Source of the DNA: Polyangium spumosum
GTDB taxonomy: Bacteria > Myxococcota_A > Polyangia > Polyangiales > Polyangiaceae
NCBI RefSeq assembly: GCF_009649845.1
Contig: NZ_WJIE01000005.1
Location: 124,001-188,000 of the forward strand
Length of the DNA stretch: 64,000 nucleotides
Reading direction: 5' to 3'
Below, piece after piece: positions 33,564 through 43,083 of this stretch (position 1 is the stretch's first letter; each line of letters starts with the position of its first letter). The position numbers and the translations under genes are program-made. The notes beneath the pieces are model-generated. The model saw nothing but the letters and a program-made list of their open reading frames with translations, had not been told where the DNA came from and searched no databases.

Positions 33564-34187
33564 ATGGCCATCACGTTTTATTACTCGCCGTACTCCAGCG
33601 CGGTTCGCACGCATTGGGCGCTCGAGGAGCTCGGCATCCCGTACGAGGGGATCCGGCTGGATCTGAAGGCGGGCGATCAGAAGAAGCCCGAGCTCCTGAA
33701 GCTGAACCCGAACGGCAAGGTCCCGACGCTCGTCGTCGACGACGTGCCCTATTTCGAGTCCGCGGCGATCAACATTCTCCTCGGAGAGAAATACGGCGTG
33801 GACAAGGGCCTCTGGCCCAAGGCCGGCACGCCCGCGCACGGGCGCGCGATGTCGTGGACGGTGTGGGCCGCGGCGTCGCTGCTCTCGGCCGGGACGCGGG
33901 TCATGTACAATACGTCGCCGGAGGCCCCGGAAGAGCAAAAGAATGCGGCGCAGGGCGAGGCCGCGCGCAAAGAGTTCGACGGGCTGCTCGACCTGCTCGA
34001 CGCCGAGCTCAAGGACAAACCCTACCTGACCGGGGATACGTTCACGCTGGCGGACGCGCTCCTCGCGGCCGATCTGTGGTGGTACCAGATGGTGATCGTG
34101 CCCTCGCTGGCCCGCTGGCCCCACCTGCAGGCGTGGGTGGGCCGCTGCATGGAGCGGCCGGCCTTCAAGCGCGTCTCGGCGGGCTGA
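33564..34187 (+). CDS. Glutathione S-transferase family protein
   Basis: 207 residues from ATG 33564, with GAGGGAGG upstream. The N-terminal thioredoxin-like domain has the catalytic-type Ser in YYSPYSSAVRTHWALEELG, the cis-Pro GKVPTLVV, and the ESAAI glutathione site. The C-terminal helical domain has LTGDTFTLADALLAADLWW. It should be a cytosolic dimer conjugating or reducing with glutathione. Convergent with the short LysR gene. Confidence 0.9.
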   Translation: MAITFYYSPYSSAVRTHWALEELGIPYEGIRLDLKAGDQKKPELLKLNPNGKVPTLVVDDVPYFESAAINILLGEKYGVDKGLWPKAGTPAHGRAMSWTVWAAASLLSAGTRVMYNTSPEAPEEQKNAAQGEAARKEFDGLLDLLDAELKDKPYLTGDTFTLADALLAADLWWYQMVIVPSLARWPHLQAWVGRCMERPAFKRVSAG

Positions 34188-34193
34188 AGCCCG
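34180..34193. terminator. Weak hairpin between convergent GST and LysR genes
   Basis: CGGGC-TGAA-GCCCG, a five-base-pair stem with a tetraloop, overlapping the GST stop. It has no U-run, so it is a weak candidate. Confidence 0.3.
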
Positions 34194-34493
34194 TCAGCGC
34201 GGCCGTGTCACGACGGGCGCTCCTGCCTCCGCCGGAGCGCCCGCCTGCACGGCCGTCACGGCCGCGTCGACCTGCGCCAGGATCGCGCGCGCGTGCGTGA
34301 GCATCGTCTCGCCCGACGGCAAGAGGCGCACCCCACGCGCCGTCCGCTCGAAGAGCGGGACGCCGAGCTCCTCCTCCAGGCTACGGATCTGCCGGGTCAA
34401 GGGCGGCTGCGCGATCCGGAGACGCGTCGCCGCGCGGGTCACGTTGCCTTCCTCGGCCACCGCCACGAAGTACTTGAGCTGCGCCAGGCTCAT
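34194..34493 (-). CDS. LysR-type DNA-binding domain protein (no effector domain)
   Basis: 99 residues. The N-terminal 60 residues are a textbook LysR winged helix: LAQLKYFVAVAEEGNVTRAATRLRIAQPPLTRQIRSLEEELGVPLFERT. The linker helix follows (LTHARAILAQVDAAV), then a short Ala/Gly-rich end and a stop. Full LysR regulators have about 300 residues, with a periplasmic-binding-protein-like effector domain that is missing here. No continuation is seen in another frame, since the GST gene follows directly. It is divergent from methionine aminopeptidase; a LysR-type palindrome lies between them. Confidence 0.8.
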   Translation of the reverse strand: MSLAQLKYFVAVAEEGNVTRAATRLRIAQPPLTRQIRSLEEELGVPLFERTARGVRLLPSGETMLTHARAILAQVDAAVTAVQAGAPAEAGAPVVTRPR

Positions 34494-34547
34494 GCGAGAT
34501 CGCTACCACGGCCCGGGCCCGGATCCAAGCGCCGCGCGAAAGCCATA

Positions 34548-34563
34548 TCCAAACGGTATTGGA
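34548..34563. promoter_or_regulatory. LysR-type palindrome TCCAA-N6-TTGGA
   Basis: TCCAAACGGTATTGGA fits the T-N11-A LysR box and lies in the 106-bp gap between the divergent short LysR (34493) and methionine aminopeptidase (34600) genes. It is a likely binding site for the LysR-type protein. Confidence 0.55.
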
Positions 34564-34599
34564 CAACCGTCCTCGCGAGCCCTCATGCTCGCGGGCATC

Positions 34600-35382
34600 A
34601 TGGCGACCATCGAGATTCATACGCTCCGCGCGGTCGAGGCCCTGCGCCACGCAGGCCGCGCCGCCGCCGCGACCCTCGCCACCGTGGCGGCGCGCCTCGC
34701 CCCCGGCGTGCGCGCCGACCAGATCGATCAATGGGTACGAGAGGACACCGCGCGCCGCGGCGGGCGCCCGAGCCAGCTCAACTACCACGGCTTCCCCGCC
34801 TCGGTATGCGTCAGCCGCAACCACGTGGTTTGTCACGGTATACCCACCGCAAAGGAGGTCCTCGCCGACGGCGACATCGTCAATGTCGACGTGACCACCG
34901 AGCTCGGCGGATATCACGGCGACACGTCGGCGACCTTCATCGTGGGCCGCTCCTCGCCGGAGGCGAGGCACGTCGTCGACGTCGCGCGCCGCTGCCGCGA
35001 CGCCGGGATCGCCCAGGTCCGCGACGGCGCGCGGCTCGGCGATATCGGCGCGGCGATCGAGGAGCTGGCGCGCAAGGAGGGGTGCTCCGTGGTGCGCGAA
35101 TACGGCGGCCACGGCATCGGCCGCGTGATGCACGCCGCCCCGCACGTGAGCCACGTCGGCAGGCGCGGCACGGGCCCGCGGCTCCGCGCGGGAATGGTCT
35201 TCACGATCGAGCCGATGGTCAACCTCGGGGGCGCGGCGGTCCGGCTGCTCGACGACGGCTGGACCGTGGTCACCGAGGACGGCTCCCTCTCGGCGCAGTT
35301 CGAGCACACGGTGGTGGTCACGCGGAATGGATGCGAGATCCTCACGCCCGAGCCCGAGGTGGCCATGGCCGTGGCGCTCTAG
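34600..35382 (+). CDS. map: Methionine aminopeptidase, type I
   Basis: 260 residues from ATG 34600; an in-frame ATG at 34585 would add five residues. The type I fold is complete. Metal ligands are in order: VDVTTE (Asp), GDTSATF (Asp), GGHGIGR with HAAPHVSH (His), TIEPM (Glu) and QFEHTV (Glu). It removes the initiator Met from nascent proteins in the cytosol. Type I enzymes are often essential, but bacteria with several copies exist; this one sits outside the usual ribosomal-protein operon and faces a LysR-type gene, so it may be an accessory copy. Confidence 0.92.
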   Translation: MATIEIHTLRAVEALRHAGRAAAATLATVAARLAPGVRADQIDQWVREDTARRGGRPSQLNYHGFPASVCVSRNHVVCHGIPTAKEVLADGDIVNVDVTTELGGYHGDTSATFIVGRSSPEARHVVDVARRCRDAGIAQVRDGARLGDIGAAIEELARKEGCSVVREYGGHGIGRVMHAAPHVSHVGRRGTGPRLRAGMVFTIEPMVNLGGAAVRLLDDGWTVVTEDGSLSAQFEHTVVVTRNGCEILTPEPEVAMAVAL

Positions 35383-35441
35383 CCGACGCGAGCGTCGAAT
35401 CTCGCGGCGCCGACGTGAATGCCGGCGCCCGCGGATTTGCC

Positions 35442-35780
35442 TCAGTTACACTGCTTCTCGAGCTGCTCGACCGCGGCGTTGCAGCCCTTGATCAGCCCGT
35501 CCCTCGTGGCGGGGTTCGCCGCGAGCGGCTTCCAGGCCTGCGCGCTCTGCTTCATCGCCGGCTCGAGCATGGGCTTGAGCTCGGGCTTCTTGCCCATGCA
35601 ATCGGCGACCTTCTTGAAATAAGCGTCGCACTCCGGAACGCCGATCGACTCCGCCGCGGGCGCGGCCGCCGGCGCCGCCGCCGTCTCCGCCGGCTTGGCC
35701 TCGGGCTTCTCGTCTTTGCTGCAAGCCGCACCGAGCAGCATTGCGCTCATCATCACGAACCCAACCGCGAGTTTCTTCAT
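35442..35780 (-). CDS. Small helical lipoprotein
   Basis: 112 residues. The signal peptide ends LGAAC, so it is a lipoprotein. An Ala/Pro/Glu linker precedes a helical domain with paired Cys (PECDAYFKKVADCMGKK and GLIKGCNAAVEQLEKQC) that can form a helical-hairpin disulphide. Similar small lipoproteins recur in myxobacteria. No function is known. It is a single gene, 122 bp from the catalase gene end. Confidence 0.75.
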   Translation of the reverse strand: MKKLAVGFVMMSAMLLGAACSKDEKPEAKPAETAAAPAAAPAAESIGVPECDAYFKKVADCMGKKPELKPMLEPAMKQSAQAWKPLAANPATRDGLIKGCNAAVEQLEKQCN

Positions 35781-35902
35781 TTCCGTCTCCGTCCTTCGTC
35801 GGCGCGCGCGCCGGGAGGTGGCATCCTGCCACAGACGCGCGCGCCGGATCGAAAAAGTGGACGAGTTCCCGCGAAGACCCGCTTTTTCCGCGGCGTTTGA
35901 GC

Positions 35903-38080
35903 TCAGGCCGGCACGGACTCCTTCTCGGCGCGGCTCCAGTGCCGGTGCTGCGCGATCGCCTTGATGAAGTCCTGGATGAAGACTGCGAGATCCTTGGCGC
36001 CGCGCACCGTGACCACGCCCTCGGCGCTGAAGGTTTGTCCCGCCGCTCCAGCGCTCGCCACCGTGACGCCCTTGATGTGCGAGGCGAGCAAGAGCTCCAC
36101 GCCCTCGCCCGTCGCGCCGATGGGCTTGTTGTGCCGGAAGGCCTCGTTGACGAAATGGATCGGATCCCCGAGCTTCTTCATCGCCTCGACGCTCGCCGCT
36201 CCGCCGGGCACGAAGACCGCGTCGTAAAGGACGGATCCGACGTGGATGCTCGCCTGATCAACCTCGACGTCGCTTCCCTCCGCGGCCTCGATCGTGCCGA
36301 GCGTCGACGAGATCACGTGCACCTCGGCCCCTTCCGCGACGAGCGCGCTCTTCACCGCCGAGAGCTCCGCGAGGCTCACGCCTTTCTCCGCGAGGACGGC
36401 GACGCGGCGGGTACGAATCGAGCTCTTCACGGTGTTCTCCATGCTGAGCGCGGGCGATTCGGACACGGAGCGCTTCGTCGTGATCTTCTGCGCCGCGGCG
36501 TGCGCCGCCCTCTTCACGGCCGCCCCGAGGCCCGCGTGCCCCGTGATCCCGAGCCCCGCGGCCACGGCCTGGCCGAAAGCGGTGTCCACGCGCGTGAATT
36601 GCTCCACCATTCGCTCGCGGATCACCTTGCTCTCCACCTTGCCGAGTTCGAAGATGGCCGCCTTCACGAGGTGCTCCTTCTCGGGCGTGGAGATGCTCTT
36701 CCAGAAGAGCGTCGCCTGGCTGAAATGGTCGCCGAAGCTCTCGCTCCGGGCGCGTTGCTTCACCCCAGAGAGTTTTTCGGGGTAATGCGTGAACGCGCCC
36801 GCGCCGGGGCCCGCGACCATCGGGCAGCCGCCGCCGAGCGAATTCGGCGTGTAATGCGCGCGCCCCGTGGGGATCCGGTGCTGGTGGAAGCCGTCTTTCT
36901 GGTGGTTGTCCACCCGGGCGACGGGCCGGTTGATCGGGATCTGCGCGAAGTTCGGCCCTCCGAGCCGGGTGAGCTGCGTGTCGAGGTACGAGAAGAGGCG
37001 CGCGTGCATCAGCGGATCGTCGGTGAAATCGACCCCCGGGACGACGTTCTGCACGCAAAACGCGACCTGCTCCGTCTCGGCGAAGAAGTTGTCGGGGTTT
37101 CTGTTCAGCACGAGCTTCCCCACGCGCCGCACGGGCACGAGCTCCTCGGGGACGATCTTCGTCGGGTCGAGCAGGTCGAAATCGAAATCGTCCGCCTCGT
37201 CCTCCTCGATGACCTGCAGGCCGAGCTCGTACTCGGGATATGCGCCCTTCTCGATCGCATTCCAGAGATCACGCCGGTGGTAGTCCGGGTCCTGCCCGGC
37301 GATCTTCTGGGCCTCGTCCCAGACGAGCGAATGCACGCCGAGGAGCGGCTTCCAGTGGAACTTGACGAAGCGTGATTTGCCTGCCTCGTCGACGAGCCGG
37401 AACGTGTGGACGCCGAAGCCCTCCATCATGCGGAAGCTGCGCGGGATCGCGCGGTCCGAGAGGACCCACATGAGCATGTGCGTGATCTCGGGGACGAGCG
37501 ACGCGAAATCCCAGAAGGTATCGTGCGCCGACGCGGCCTGGGGGATCTCGCGGTCCGGCTCGGGTTTGACCGCGTGCACCAGGTCCGGGAACTTGATTCC
37601 ATCCTGGATGAAGAAGACGGGGATGTTGTTGCCTACGAGGTCGAAATTGCCCTCCTCCGTGTAGAACTTGACCGCGAAGCCCCGCACGTCGCGCACCGTA
37701 TCGGCGGAGCCGCGGGAGCCGACGACCGTCGAGAAACGCACGAAGACCGGGGTCTTCACGGCGGGATCCTGGAGGAATCGTGCGCGGGTGAGGTCCTTCA
37801 GCGACGCGTAGACCTGGAAATACCCGTGCGCCGCCGAGCCGCGGGCGTGGACCACGCGCTCGGGGATCCGCTCGTGATCGAATCGGGTGAGCTTCTCGCG
37901 AAGATGGAAGTCCTCGAGCAACGTGGGCCCGCGGGCGCCGACCTTCAGCGAGTTGTCCGTGTCGTCGATCCGGATCCCCTGGTCGGTTGTCAGGTGCGTA
38001 CCGGCCGGATCCTTGCGTTCGGCCTCCAGGTCGCGGATCTTCGCCTGCTCGTCGATCGAGGTTGTCTTGGTATGCGCCAT
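35903..38080 (-). CDS. katE: Large-subunit monofunctional catalase (KatE/HPII type)
   Basis: 725 residues from ATG 38080, which has GGAGGG upstream; the longer open frame beyond it is not used. The heme catalase core has the active-site His in [13 protein letters not shown], the Asn region [11 protein letters not shown], and the proximal Tyr segment [14 protein letters not shown]. After the core, a C-terminal DJ-1/PfpI-like flavodoxin fold ([25 protein letters not shown]) is present, as in E. coli HPII. It dismutates hydrogen peroxide in the cytosol as a tetramer. Divergent from the S41-like gene. Confidence 0.95.
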   Translation of the reverse strand: MAHTKTTSIDEQAKIRDLEAERKDPAGTHLTTDQGIRIDDTDNSLKVGARGPTLLEDFHLREKLTRFDHERIPERVVHARGSAAHGYFQVYASLKDLTRARFLQDPAVKTPVFVRFSTVVGSRGSADTVRDVRGFAVKFYTEEGNFDLVGNNIPVFFIQDGIKFPDLVHAVKPEPDREIPQAASAHDTFWDFASLVPEITHMLMWVLSDRAIPRSFRMMEGFGVHTFRLVDEAGKSRFVKFHWKPLLGVHSLVWDEAQKIAGQDPDYHRRDLWNAIEKGAYPEYELGLQVIEEDEADDFDFDLLDPTKIVPEELVPVRRVGKLVLNRNPDNFFAETEQVAFCVQNVVPGVDFTDDPLMHARLFSYLDTQLTRLGGPNFAQIPINRPVARVDNHQKDGFHQHRIPTGRAHYTPNSLGGGCPMVAGPGAGAFTHYPEKLSGVKQRARSESFGDHFSQATLFWKSISTPEKEHLVKAAIFELGKVESKVIRERMVEQFTRVDTAFGQAVAAGLGITGHAGLGAAVKRAAHAAAQKITTKRSVSESPALSMENTVKSSIRTRRVAVLAEKGVSLAELSAVKSALVAEGAEVHVISSTLGTIEAAEGSDVEVDQASIHVGSVLYDAVFVPGGAASVEAMKKLGDPIHFVNEAFRHNKPIGATGEGVELLLASHIKGVTVASAGAAGQTFSAEGVVTVRGAKDLAVFIQDFIKAIAQHRHWSRAEKESVPA

Positions 38081-38200
38081 CCTGCCCTCCCTCTCCACCG
38101 TTCGTCCCGCGCTCGAAGCGCGCGCAATGCGGGCTCGACATGACACGAAATCGATGCCCGAGCATGCCCGCTCGGCCGAATCTCGAATTTTAGGAAAGGA

Positions 38201-39544
38201 ATGCCGTTCGACCGGGACGCGCCCGCGACGAAGTGTACGCACCTGCACAGATGGCAATTTCGTGCCCGACGGATGTCGGATGCGCTAAACATCACCTCGA
38301 ACATGAACGAAGCTCCGAGCGGAAGCGCATCGCCGCCGAAGGTGGGAAAAAAGACGGGCCGGAGGGTTTTTCGCTGGCTCGGGATCGGATTGTCTTCGAT
38401 CTTGCTCGGGCTCCTCGGCTGGGACGTGATCACGTTCGACCGCGGCACGTGGCTGCGTGATTTCGAGGCGCTCGAGGTCACGATGGCCAGGGAGTACGCG
38501 AACCTCGACTGGATGGTCGAGCGTCGCGGGGTCGATCCCGTGAAGCTCGATCGCGATACGCGCGCCGCGCTCGACGGCGCGTTCACGCGGGTGCAGGCCT
38601 TCCTCGCCCTCCGCCGGTTCGTCCGCGCCTTTCAGGATCCGCATTTCAAGCTGACGAGGGGCAGAGGCCCGAGCCCTGCACCTCCCCCTGCTGCCGAGGC
38701 GCCCGAGCCGCCCTCGCCGCCCGTCGCGAGCTGCGCGTCGGCGGGATACGAGGCGCGCGCCGTCGATTTCCGTTTTCCTTTCAAGAAAATGAAGGGGTTT
38801 GCCCTTGTACATGAGGCCCCATTCCCGGCCGGCGTGACCGGCGAGCTCGGGGTGATCCGAATCGCCCATTTCGGGGAAGACAGATACCTGGCGACCTGCG
38901 AGCAGGCATTCTCCGCGGGAATGGACGAGCGGGCCTTGAAGCTCGCGGTCCGCGCGAAGCTCCAGGAGGCGCTGCTGGCGGCGATCGGGTCGCTGCGTGA
39001 TCGCGGGGCGAAGCGCCTGCTCGTCGATCTCACGGGCAATGGCGGCGGCACCGAGTGGGTCTCGGAGGCCGTCCCCCTGTTCACCGAGCGCACCCTGCAT
39101 CGCAAAGAGGCGCGAATCGTCTCGCCGACCTGCGATCGAGCGCCCCTGTGGAGAGGCGAGAAGGTCTGCTCGATTTTCAGCGACACGCCGGAGACGACGA
39201 CCCTCGAAGGCAGGGGCGCCTGGAAGGGTCCGCTGTTCGTCCTGACAGACCGTGGCACGGGCTCGGCCTCCGAGGATTTCGTCGCCTGGTTCAAGGACAA
39301 CGGCGCGGCCACGATCCTCGGCGCTCGCACGGCCGGCGCGGGGTGCGGGTACGTCAATGGCGGGGGACGGTTCGCCCTGCGAGAGATCGGCTTCGACGTG
39401 CACATGCCGAACTGCGCGCGTTTCCGCGCCGACGGGACGAACGAGGTGGAGGGCATCACGCCGGACATCTCCCTCCCGCTCGACGAGGCCGACGAGAAAA
39501 AGATGACCGCGCTCGAGGCCGCGCTCGCCGCGCCGCGGCCCTGA
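38201..39544 (+). CDS. Membrane-anchored S41-like peptidase
   Basis: 447 residues from ATG 38201, which follows AGGAAAGGA; ATGs at 38273 and 38303 are alternatives. A hydrophobic helix near residue 60-80 (WLGIGLSSILLGLLGWDVI) anchors it. The C-terminal domain matches S41 peptidases: FQDPHFKLTRG, LLVDLTGNGGG, and the nucleophile region GTGSASEDF. The Lys normally found 25 residues after the Ser in CtpA/Prc reads Ala here, so a Ser-Lys dyad is absent. It is closer to the tricorn/IRBP-like S41B branch, or is not an active protease. Periplasmic side expected. Confidence 0.75.
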   Translation: MPFDRDAPATKCTHLHRWQFRARRMSDALNITSNMNEAPSGSASPPKVGKKTGRRVFRWLGIGLSSILLGLLGWDVITFDRGTWLRDFEALEVTMAREYANLDWMVERRGVDPVKLDRDTRAALDGAFTRVQAFLALRRFVRAFQDPHFKLTRGRGPSPAPPPAAEAPEPPSPPVASCASAGYEARAVDFRFPFKKMKGFALVHEAPFPAGVTGELGVIRIAHFGEDRYLATCEQAFSAGMDERALKLAVRAKLQEALLAAIGSLRDRGAKRLLVDLTGNGGGTEWVSEAVPLFTERTLHRKEARIVSPTCDRAPLWRGEKVCSIFSDTPETTTLEGRGAWKGPLFVLTDRGTGSASEDFVAWFKDNGAATILGARTAGAGCGYVNGGGRFALREIGFDVHMPNCARFRADGTNEVEGITPDISLPLDEADEKKMTALEAALAAPRP

Positions 39545-39630
39545 TCCTGCGACGACGCGCCGCGCCGGCGGGATTGAACCCCGCCGAAGAGGATGTCACC
39601 ATCCAAGAAGTACGCCGCTCGGCCGTCTGG

Positions 39631-40797
39631 ATGAAACCCATGCGCCTCGCCTCGCTGCCGCTCGCCGTGTCGCTCCTTTGCGCCTGCGGCTCGGCGCCAC
39701 CCGCGCCATCCCTCGCGAGCCGCCCCGCGGCCACGCGAGGCACGCCCGCCGCAGCGCCCGCCCGGCCGCGCCTGCCCAAAAAAGACGTGCCCCTCGCCTT
39801 CGATCGTGGCCTCTGGCGCCTCGAAGGCACGTTGACGCTCCCCGCGCGCGAGGAGGGCGAACGTGTGCCCGCCGTGGTCATCGTGCATGGCAGCGGCCCC
39901 ATGTCGCGCGACGGCGTGATGCGTGGACAGATTGGCCTCGGCTTCGGCTTCGAGATCCCCGTCTACCAGCGCCTCGCCGAGGCGCTCGCCGACCGCGGAT
40001 ACGCTGTGTATCGTTACGACAAACGCACGTGCGGCCAGTTCAACGCGTGCGCCGACACCGGCTTCACCTCCCTCCCGTACGCCCTGCTCGAGGTGGAGTT
40101 CGCCACGACCGAATACGTGCGCGACGCCGAGGCCGCGCTCGACGCGGTGGCGGCCCGCCCCGAGATCGATCGTGAACGCCTGTTTTTCGCGGGGCACAGC
40201 GAAGGCGGGGAGCTCGTCCCCGTGCTGCTCTCGGACCGCCCCGAGGTGCGCGCGGGCATCATGCTGGCGCCGCCATTTCACACGATGGCCGTCGTGCTGG
40301 AGCAGCAAAGCGAGCGCGTCCGCTGGTCGTTCACCATGGCCGGGCAGCCGGAGCGCGCCGAGGCGGAGGCGCGGGAGCTTCATGCCGCCGCGCAGGCGCT
40401 GCGTCACATCGAACGCGGCACGCATCTCGGCGCGCCCATCCTCGGGCAGCCGCCAGGGCTCTGGGAGTCGTGGATCGACCTCGCCCGGCAGGCGCCCGAG
40501 ATCGCCGAAAACCTCGATCGGCCGCTGCTCGTGCTCGGCGGGAGCTACGATTACAACGTCGTCCCCTCGGAGATCGAGACCTGGGCGAAATGGCTCGACG
40601 GCTCGTCACGCGCGCCGCACCGGGTGCGCGTGCTCGATTGCGTCACGCACGCCTTGAACTGCATCACCCAGCCGGACGCCACGCGGATCACGCAGGACGA
40701 CATCGGGCGCGACATCTCGCCCGCGGTGGTCGCGGAGGTCTCGCGTTTCCTCGACGCCCACGCCTCCCGTGCCAGGCTGACGGAAGCGGGGCGCTGA
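39631..40797 (+). CDS. Alpha/beta hydrolase lipoprotein
   Basis: 388 residues from ATG 39631. The signal peptide has the lipobox LLCAC. The hydrolase domain has VIVHGSGPMSRDG, RYDKRTCGQ, the nucleophile elbow GHSEGGEL, and late Asp and His (GGSYDYNVVPSE, CVTHALN). It resembles extracytoplasmic dipeptidyl or acyl esterases of the YuxL/PHB-depolymerase type. The substrate is unknown. It follows the S41-like gene with 86 bp between and may share its transcript. A bidirectional hairpin overlaps its stop. Confidence 0.85.
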   Translation: MKPMRLASLPLAVSLLCACGSAPPAPSLASRPAATRGTPAAAPARPRLPKKDVPLAFDRGLWRLEGTLTLPAREEGERVPAVVIVHGSGPMSRDGVMRGQIGLGFGFEIPVYQRLAEALADRGYAVYRYDKRTCGQFNACADTGFTSLPYALLEVEFATTEYVRDAEAALDAVAARPEIDRERLFFAGHSEGGELVPVLLSDRPEVRAGIMLAPPFHTMAVVLEQQSERVRWSFTMAGQPERAEAEARELHAAAQALRHIERGTHLGAPILGQPPGLWESWIDLARQAPEIAENLDRPLLVLGGSYDYNVVPSEIETWAKWLDGSSRAPHRVRVLDCVTHALNCITQPDATRITQDDIGRDISPAVVAEVSRFLDAHASRARLTEAGR

Positions 40798-40816
40798 GCC
40801 GACCCCCTCAGCCCCC
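40788..40816. terminator. Hairpin between convergent hydrolase and pirin genes
   Basis: GGGGCGCTGAG pairs with CTCAGCCCCC apart from one bulged C. It spans the hydrolase stop and the pirin stop. Confidence 0.5.
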
Positions 40817-41776
40817 GACGAGGCGCCCCGAGCGATAATCCTCGAAGGCCCGCTGGATCTCCTCCGCCGTGTTCATCACGAAAGGCCCGCGGCGCGCGAT
40901 CGGCTCGCCGATCGGCTGCCCCGCGAGAAGCAAGAGGCGCGCCCCGGCGGCGCTCGTCGAAATGGCGGATCGGCCCGCGCCGAGCACGGCGAGCTCGCCT
41001 CGCGCGACCTTCGTGCCCTCGGGCCCGATCCGCGCGGAGCCCTCGATCACGTACACGAATGCATTGTGCTCGATCGGCAAGGGATGCCGGAAGCTCGCGC
41101 CGGCCTCGAGCGTGACGTCGAGCAAGCTCGGCGCGACGATCACGCCGTCCACGGGCCCGCGCCGCCCTCCGGCCTCGCCCGCGACGACCCGCACACGCGC
41201 GTCCGTGATGTCGACCTCGGGGATCGCCGAGGGCGGGATGTCCTGATATCGCGGCTTCGTCATCTTGCGCGCGGCCGGCAGGTTCACCCAGAGCTGAAAA
41301 CCCCACATGAGCCCCTGCTCCTGCCTGGGCATCTCGGAGTGGATGATCCCGCGCCCCGCGGTCATCCATTGCGCGCTGCCAGGGCCGAGGCGGCCCCGAT
41401 TTCCCACGCTGTCCCGGTGCTCCATCGCGCCGTGGATCATGTACGTGACGGTCTCGAAGCCGCGGTGCGGATGATCGGGGAAACCGGCGATGTAATCGTC
41501 CGGGCGATCGGTGTGGAACTCGTCGAGGAGGAGGAAGGGATCGAGGTCGGGAAGGGCCCGGCCCCCGAGCGCGCGCGAGAGCCGCACGCCGGCGCCGTCC
41601 CGCGTGGGCTCGGCCCTCACGATTCGAAGCACGGGGCGCGCGTCGGGATCGAGCCCGCCGCCCGCGGCGAGGGGCGCGGGCGCGTCGGCGTCACGCGAGA
41701 GCAAGGCGAACGTCGCCGCGGGGATGGCAGCACCCGCGGCGAGGAGGAAGTGGCGCCTGGTCGAAGCACGGGCCAT
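40808..41776 (-). CDS. Pirin family protein with twin-arginine leader
   Basis: 322 residues from ATG 41776. A Tat-type leader (STRRHFLLAAGAAIPAA) comes first. The bicupin pirin fold follows: FPDHPHRGFETVTYMI (metal His), RDSVGNRGRLGPGSAQWMTAGRGIIHSEMP, and the second cupin (NAFVYVIEGSARIG). Pirins bind iron or copper and may act as quercetinase-like dioxygenases; most are cytosolic. Export through Tat would place this one in the periplasm with its metal loaded in the cytosol. Confidence 0.85.
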   Translation of the reverse strand: MARASTRRHFLLAAGAAIPAATFALLSRDADAPAPLAAGGGLDPDARPVLRIVRAEPTRDGAGVRLSRALGGRALPDLDPFLLLDEFHTDRPDDYIAGFPDHPHRGFETVTYMIHGAMEHRDSVGNRGRLGPGSAQWMTAGRGIIHSEMPRQEQGLMWGFQLWVNLPAARKMTKPRYQDIPPSAIPEVDITDARVRVVAGEAGGRRGPVDGVIVAPSLLDVTLEAGASFRHPLPIEHNAFVYVIEGSARIGPEGTKVARGELAVLGAGRSAISTSAAGARLLLLAGQPIGEPIARRGPFVMNTAEEIQRAFEDYRSGRLVGG

Positions 41777-41823
41777 GCGCGCGAGGATAACGCGCGCGCG
41801 GCCCGCGCTCAATCACCGTGAAT

Positions 41824-43083
41824 TCAGCTTCGACGGCCGCGCGGGGCGTGGCCTTGCGAGGGGCGCGGTCCCCGGCGGCGATCTTCGGGCGCGAAGGCGC
41901 GGCGCGTCTCGGCGCGCGGGGCCGGGGCGGGCGGCGCGTCGGCGGGAGGCGCCTGGCCCTCGGCCACCGGAATGCGGCGACGGAGGAGCTTTTCGATGTC
42001 CGAGAGCAGCGCGCGCTCCTCGCGGTCGCAGAACGAAATGGCGCTGCCCGTCGCGCCCGCGCGGCCCGTACGGCCGATCCGGTGCACGTAACTCTCGGGC
42101 ACGTTCGGCAGATCGTAATTGATGACGTGCGAGACGCCCTCGACGTCGATGCCACGCGCGGCGATGTCCGTCGCGACGAGCACGGGCGTGACGCCGCGGC
42201 GGAAGCGGTCGAGGGCGCGCTCGCGGGCGCCTTGCGACTTGTTGCCGTGAATGGCGAGCGCCTCGATGCCGGCGCGCACGAGCTGCTCGGAGATGCGGTT
42301 GGCGCCGTGCTTCGTGCGGGTGAAGACGAGCGCGCGCTCGACGCTCGACGCTCGCAAGAGCCGCTCGAGCAGGGCGCGTTTGTCGGCCTTCTCGACGAAG
42401 AAGATCGACTGCTCGACGGTGTCGGCGGCCGCGCGCGCGGGCGTGACCGAGACGCGCGCCGGGTCGACCAGGATGTTATCGGCGAGCGCGGCGATCTCGC
42501 GGGGCATCGTCGCCGAGAAGAAGAGCGTCTGCTTTTGCTTGGGCAGCGCCGCGACGACGCGGCGCACGTCGTGGATGAAGCCCATGTCGAGCATACGATC
42601 GGCCTCGTCGAGGACGAAGACCTCCACGCGATCGAGGCGGACGAACCCCTGCTGCATCAGGTCGAGCAGCCGGCCCGGCGTGGCCACGAGCAGATCGGGG
42701 CCCTTGGCGAGGTTCTCCTCCTGCGGCCGCTGGCCGACGCCGCCGTAAATCACGACGTGGCGAAGCCCGAGGTGCCGCCCGTACGCGGTGACGCGCTCGC
42801 CGATCTGCGCCGCGAGCTCGCGGGTCGGCGTGAGGACGAGCGCGCGAATGCCGCCATGCCGTTGCGTCTTCGACAGGCGCTGGAGGATTGGCAGGACGAA
42901 CGCCGCCGTCTTGCCGGTGCCGGTCTGGGCGCAGCCGAGCAAATCACGGCCGGAGAGCGCCTCGGGGATCGACTGGGATTGAATGGGCGTCGGGTGCTCG
43001 TAGCCCTCTTTCACGAGGGCGCGCACGAGCGGGGCCGCGAGGCCGAGCGCGGCGAACGCAGCGCCGGGGGCCTCGCCGCCCAT
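41824..43083 (-). CDS. DEAD-box RNA helicase, RhlE-like
   Basis: 419 residues from ATG 43083; an in-frame GTG at 43170 would add 29 residues, and neither start has a strong ribosome site. All helicase motifs are present: Q-motif [13 protein letters not shown], Walker [22 protein letters not shown], and motif [12 protein letters not shown]. The C-terminus is basic and rich in Arg/Pro, ending RGRRS, which can bind RNA. It unwinds structured RNA in the cytosol, as in ribosome assembly or cold adaptation. Confidence 0.93.
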   Translation of the reverse strand: MGGEAPGAAFAALGLAAPLVRALVKEGYEHPTPIQSQSIPEALSGRDLLGCAQTGTGKTAAFVLPILQRLSKTQRHGGIRALVLTPTRELAAQIGERVTAYGRHLGLRHVVIYGGVGQRPQEENLAKGPDLLVATPGRLLDLMQQGFVRLDRVEVFVLDEADRMLDMGFIHDVRRVVAALPKQKQTLFFSATMPREIAALADNILVDPARVSVTPARAAADTVEQSIFFVEKADKRALLERLLRASSVERALVFTRTKHGANRISEQLVRAGIEALAIHGNKSQGARERALDRFRRGVTPVLVATDIAARGIDVEGVSHVINYDLPNVPESYVHRIGRTGRAGATGSAISFCDREERALLSDIEKLLRRRIPVAEGQAPPADAPPAPAPRAETRRAFAPEDRRRGPRPSQGHAPRGRRS

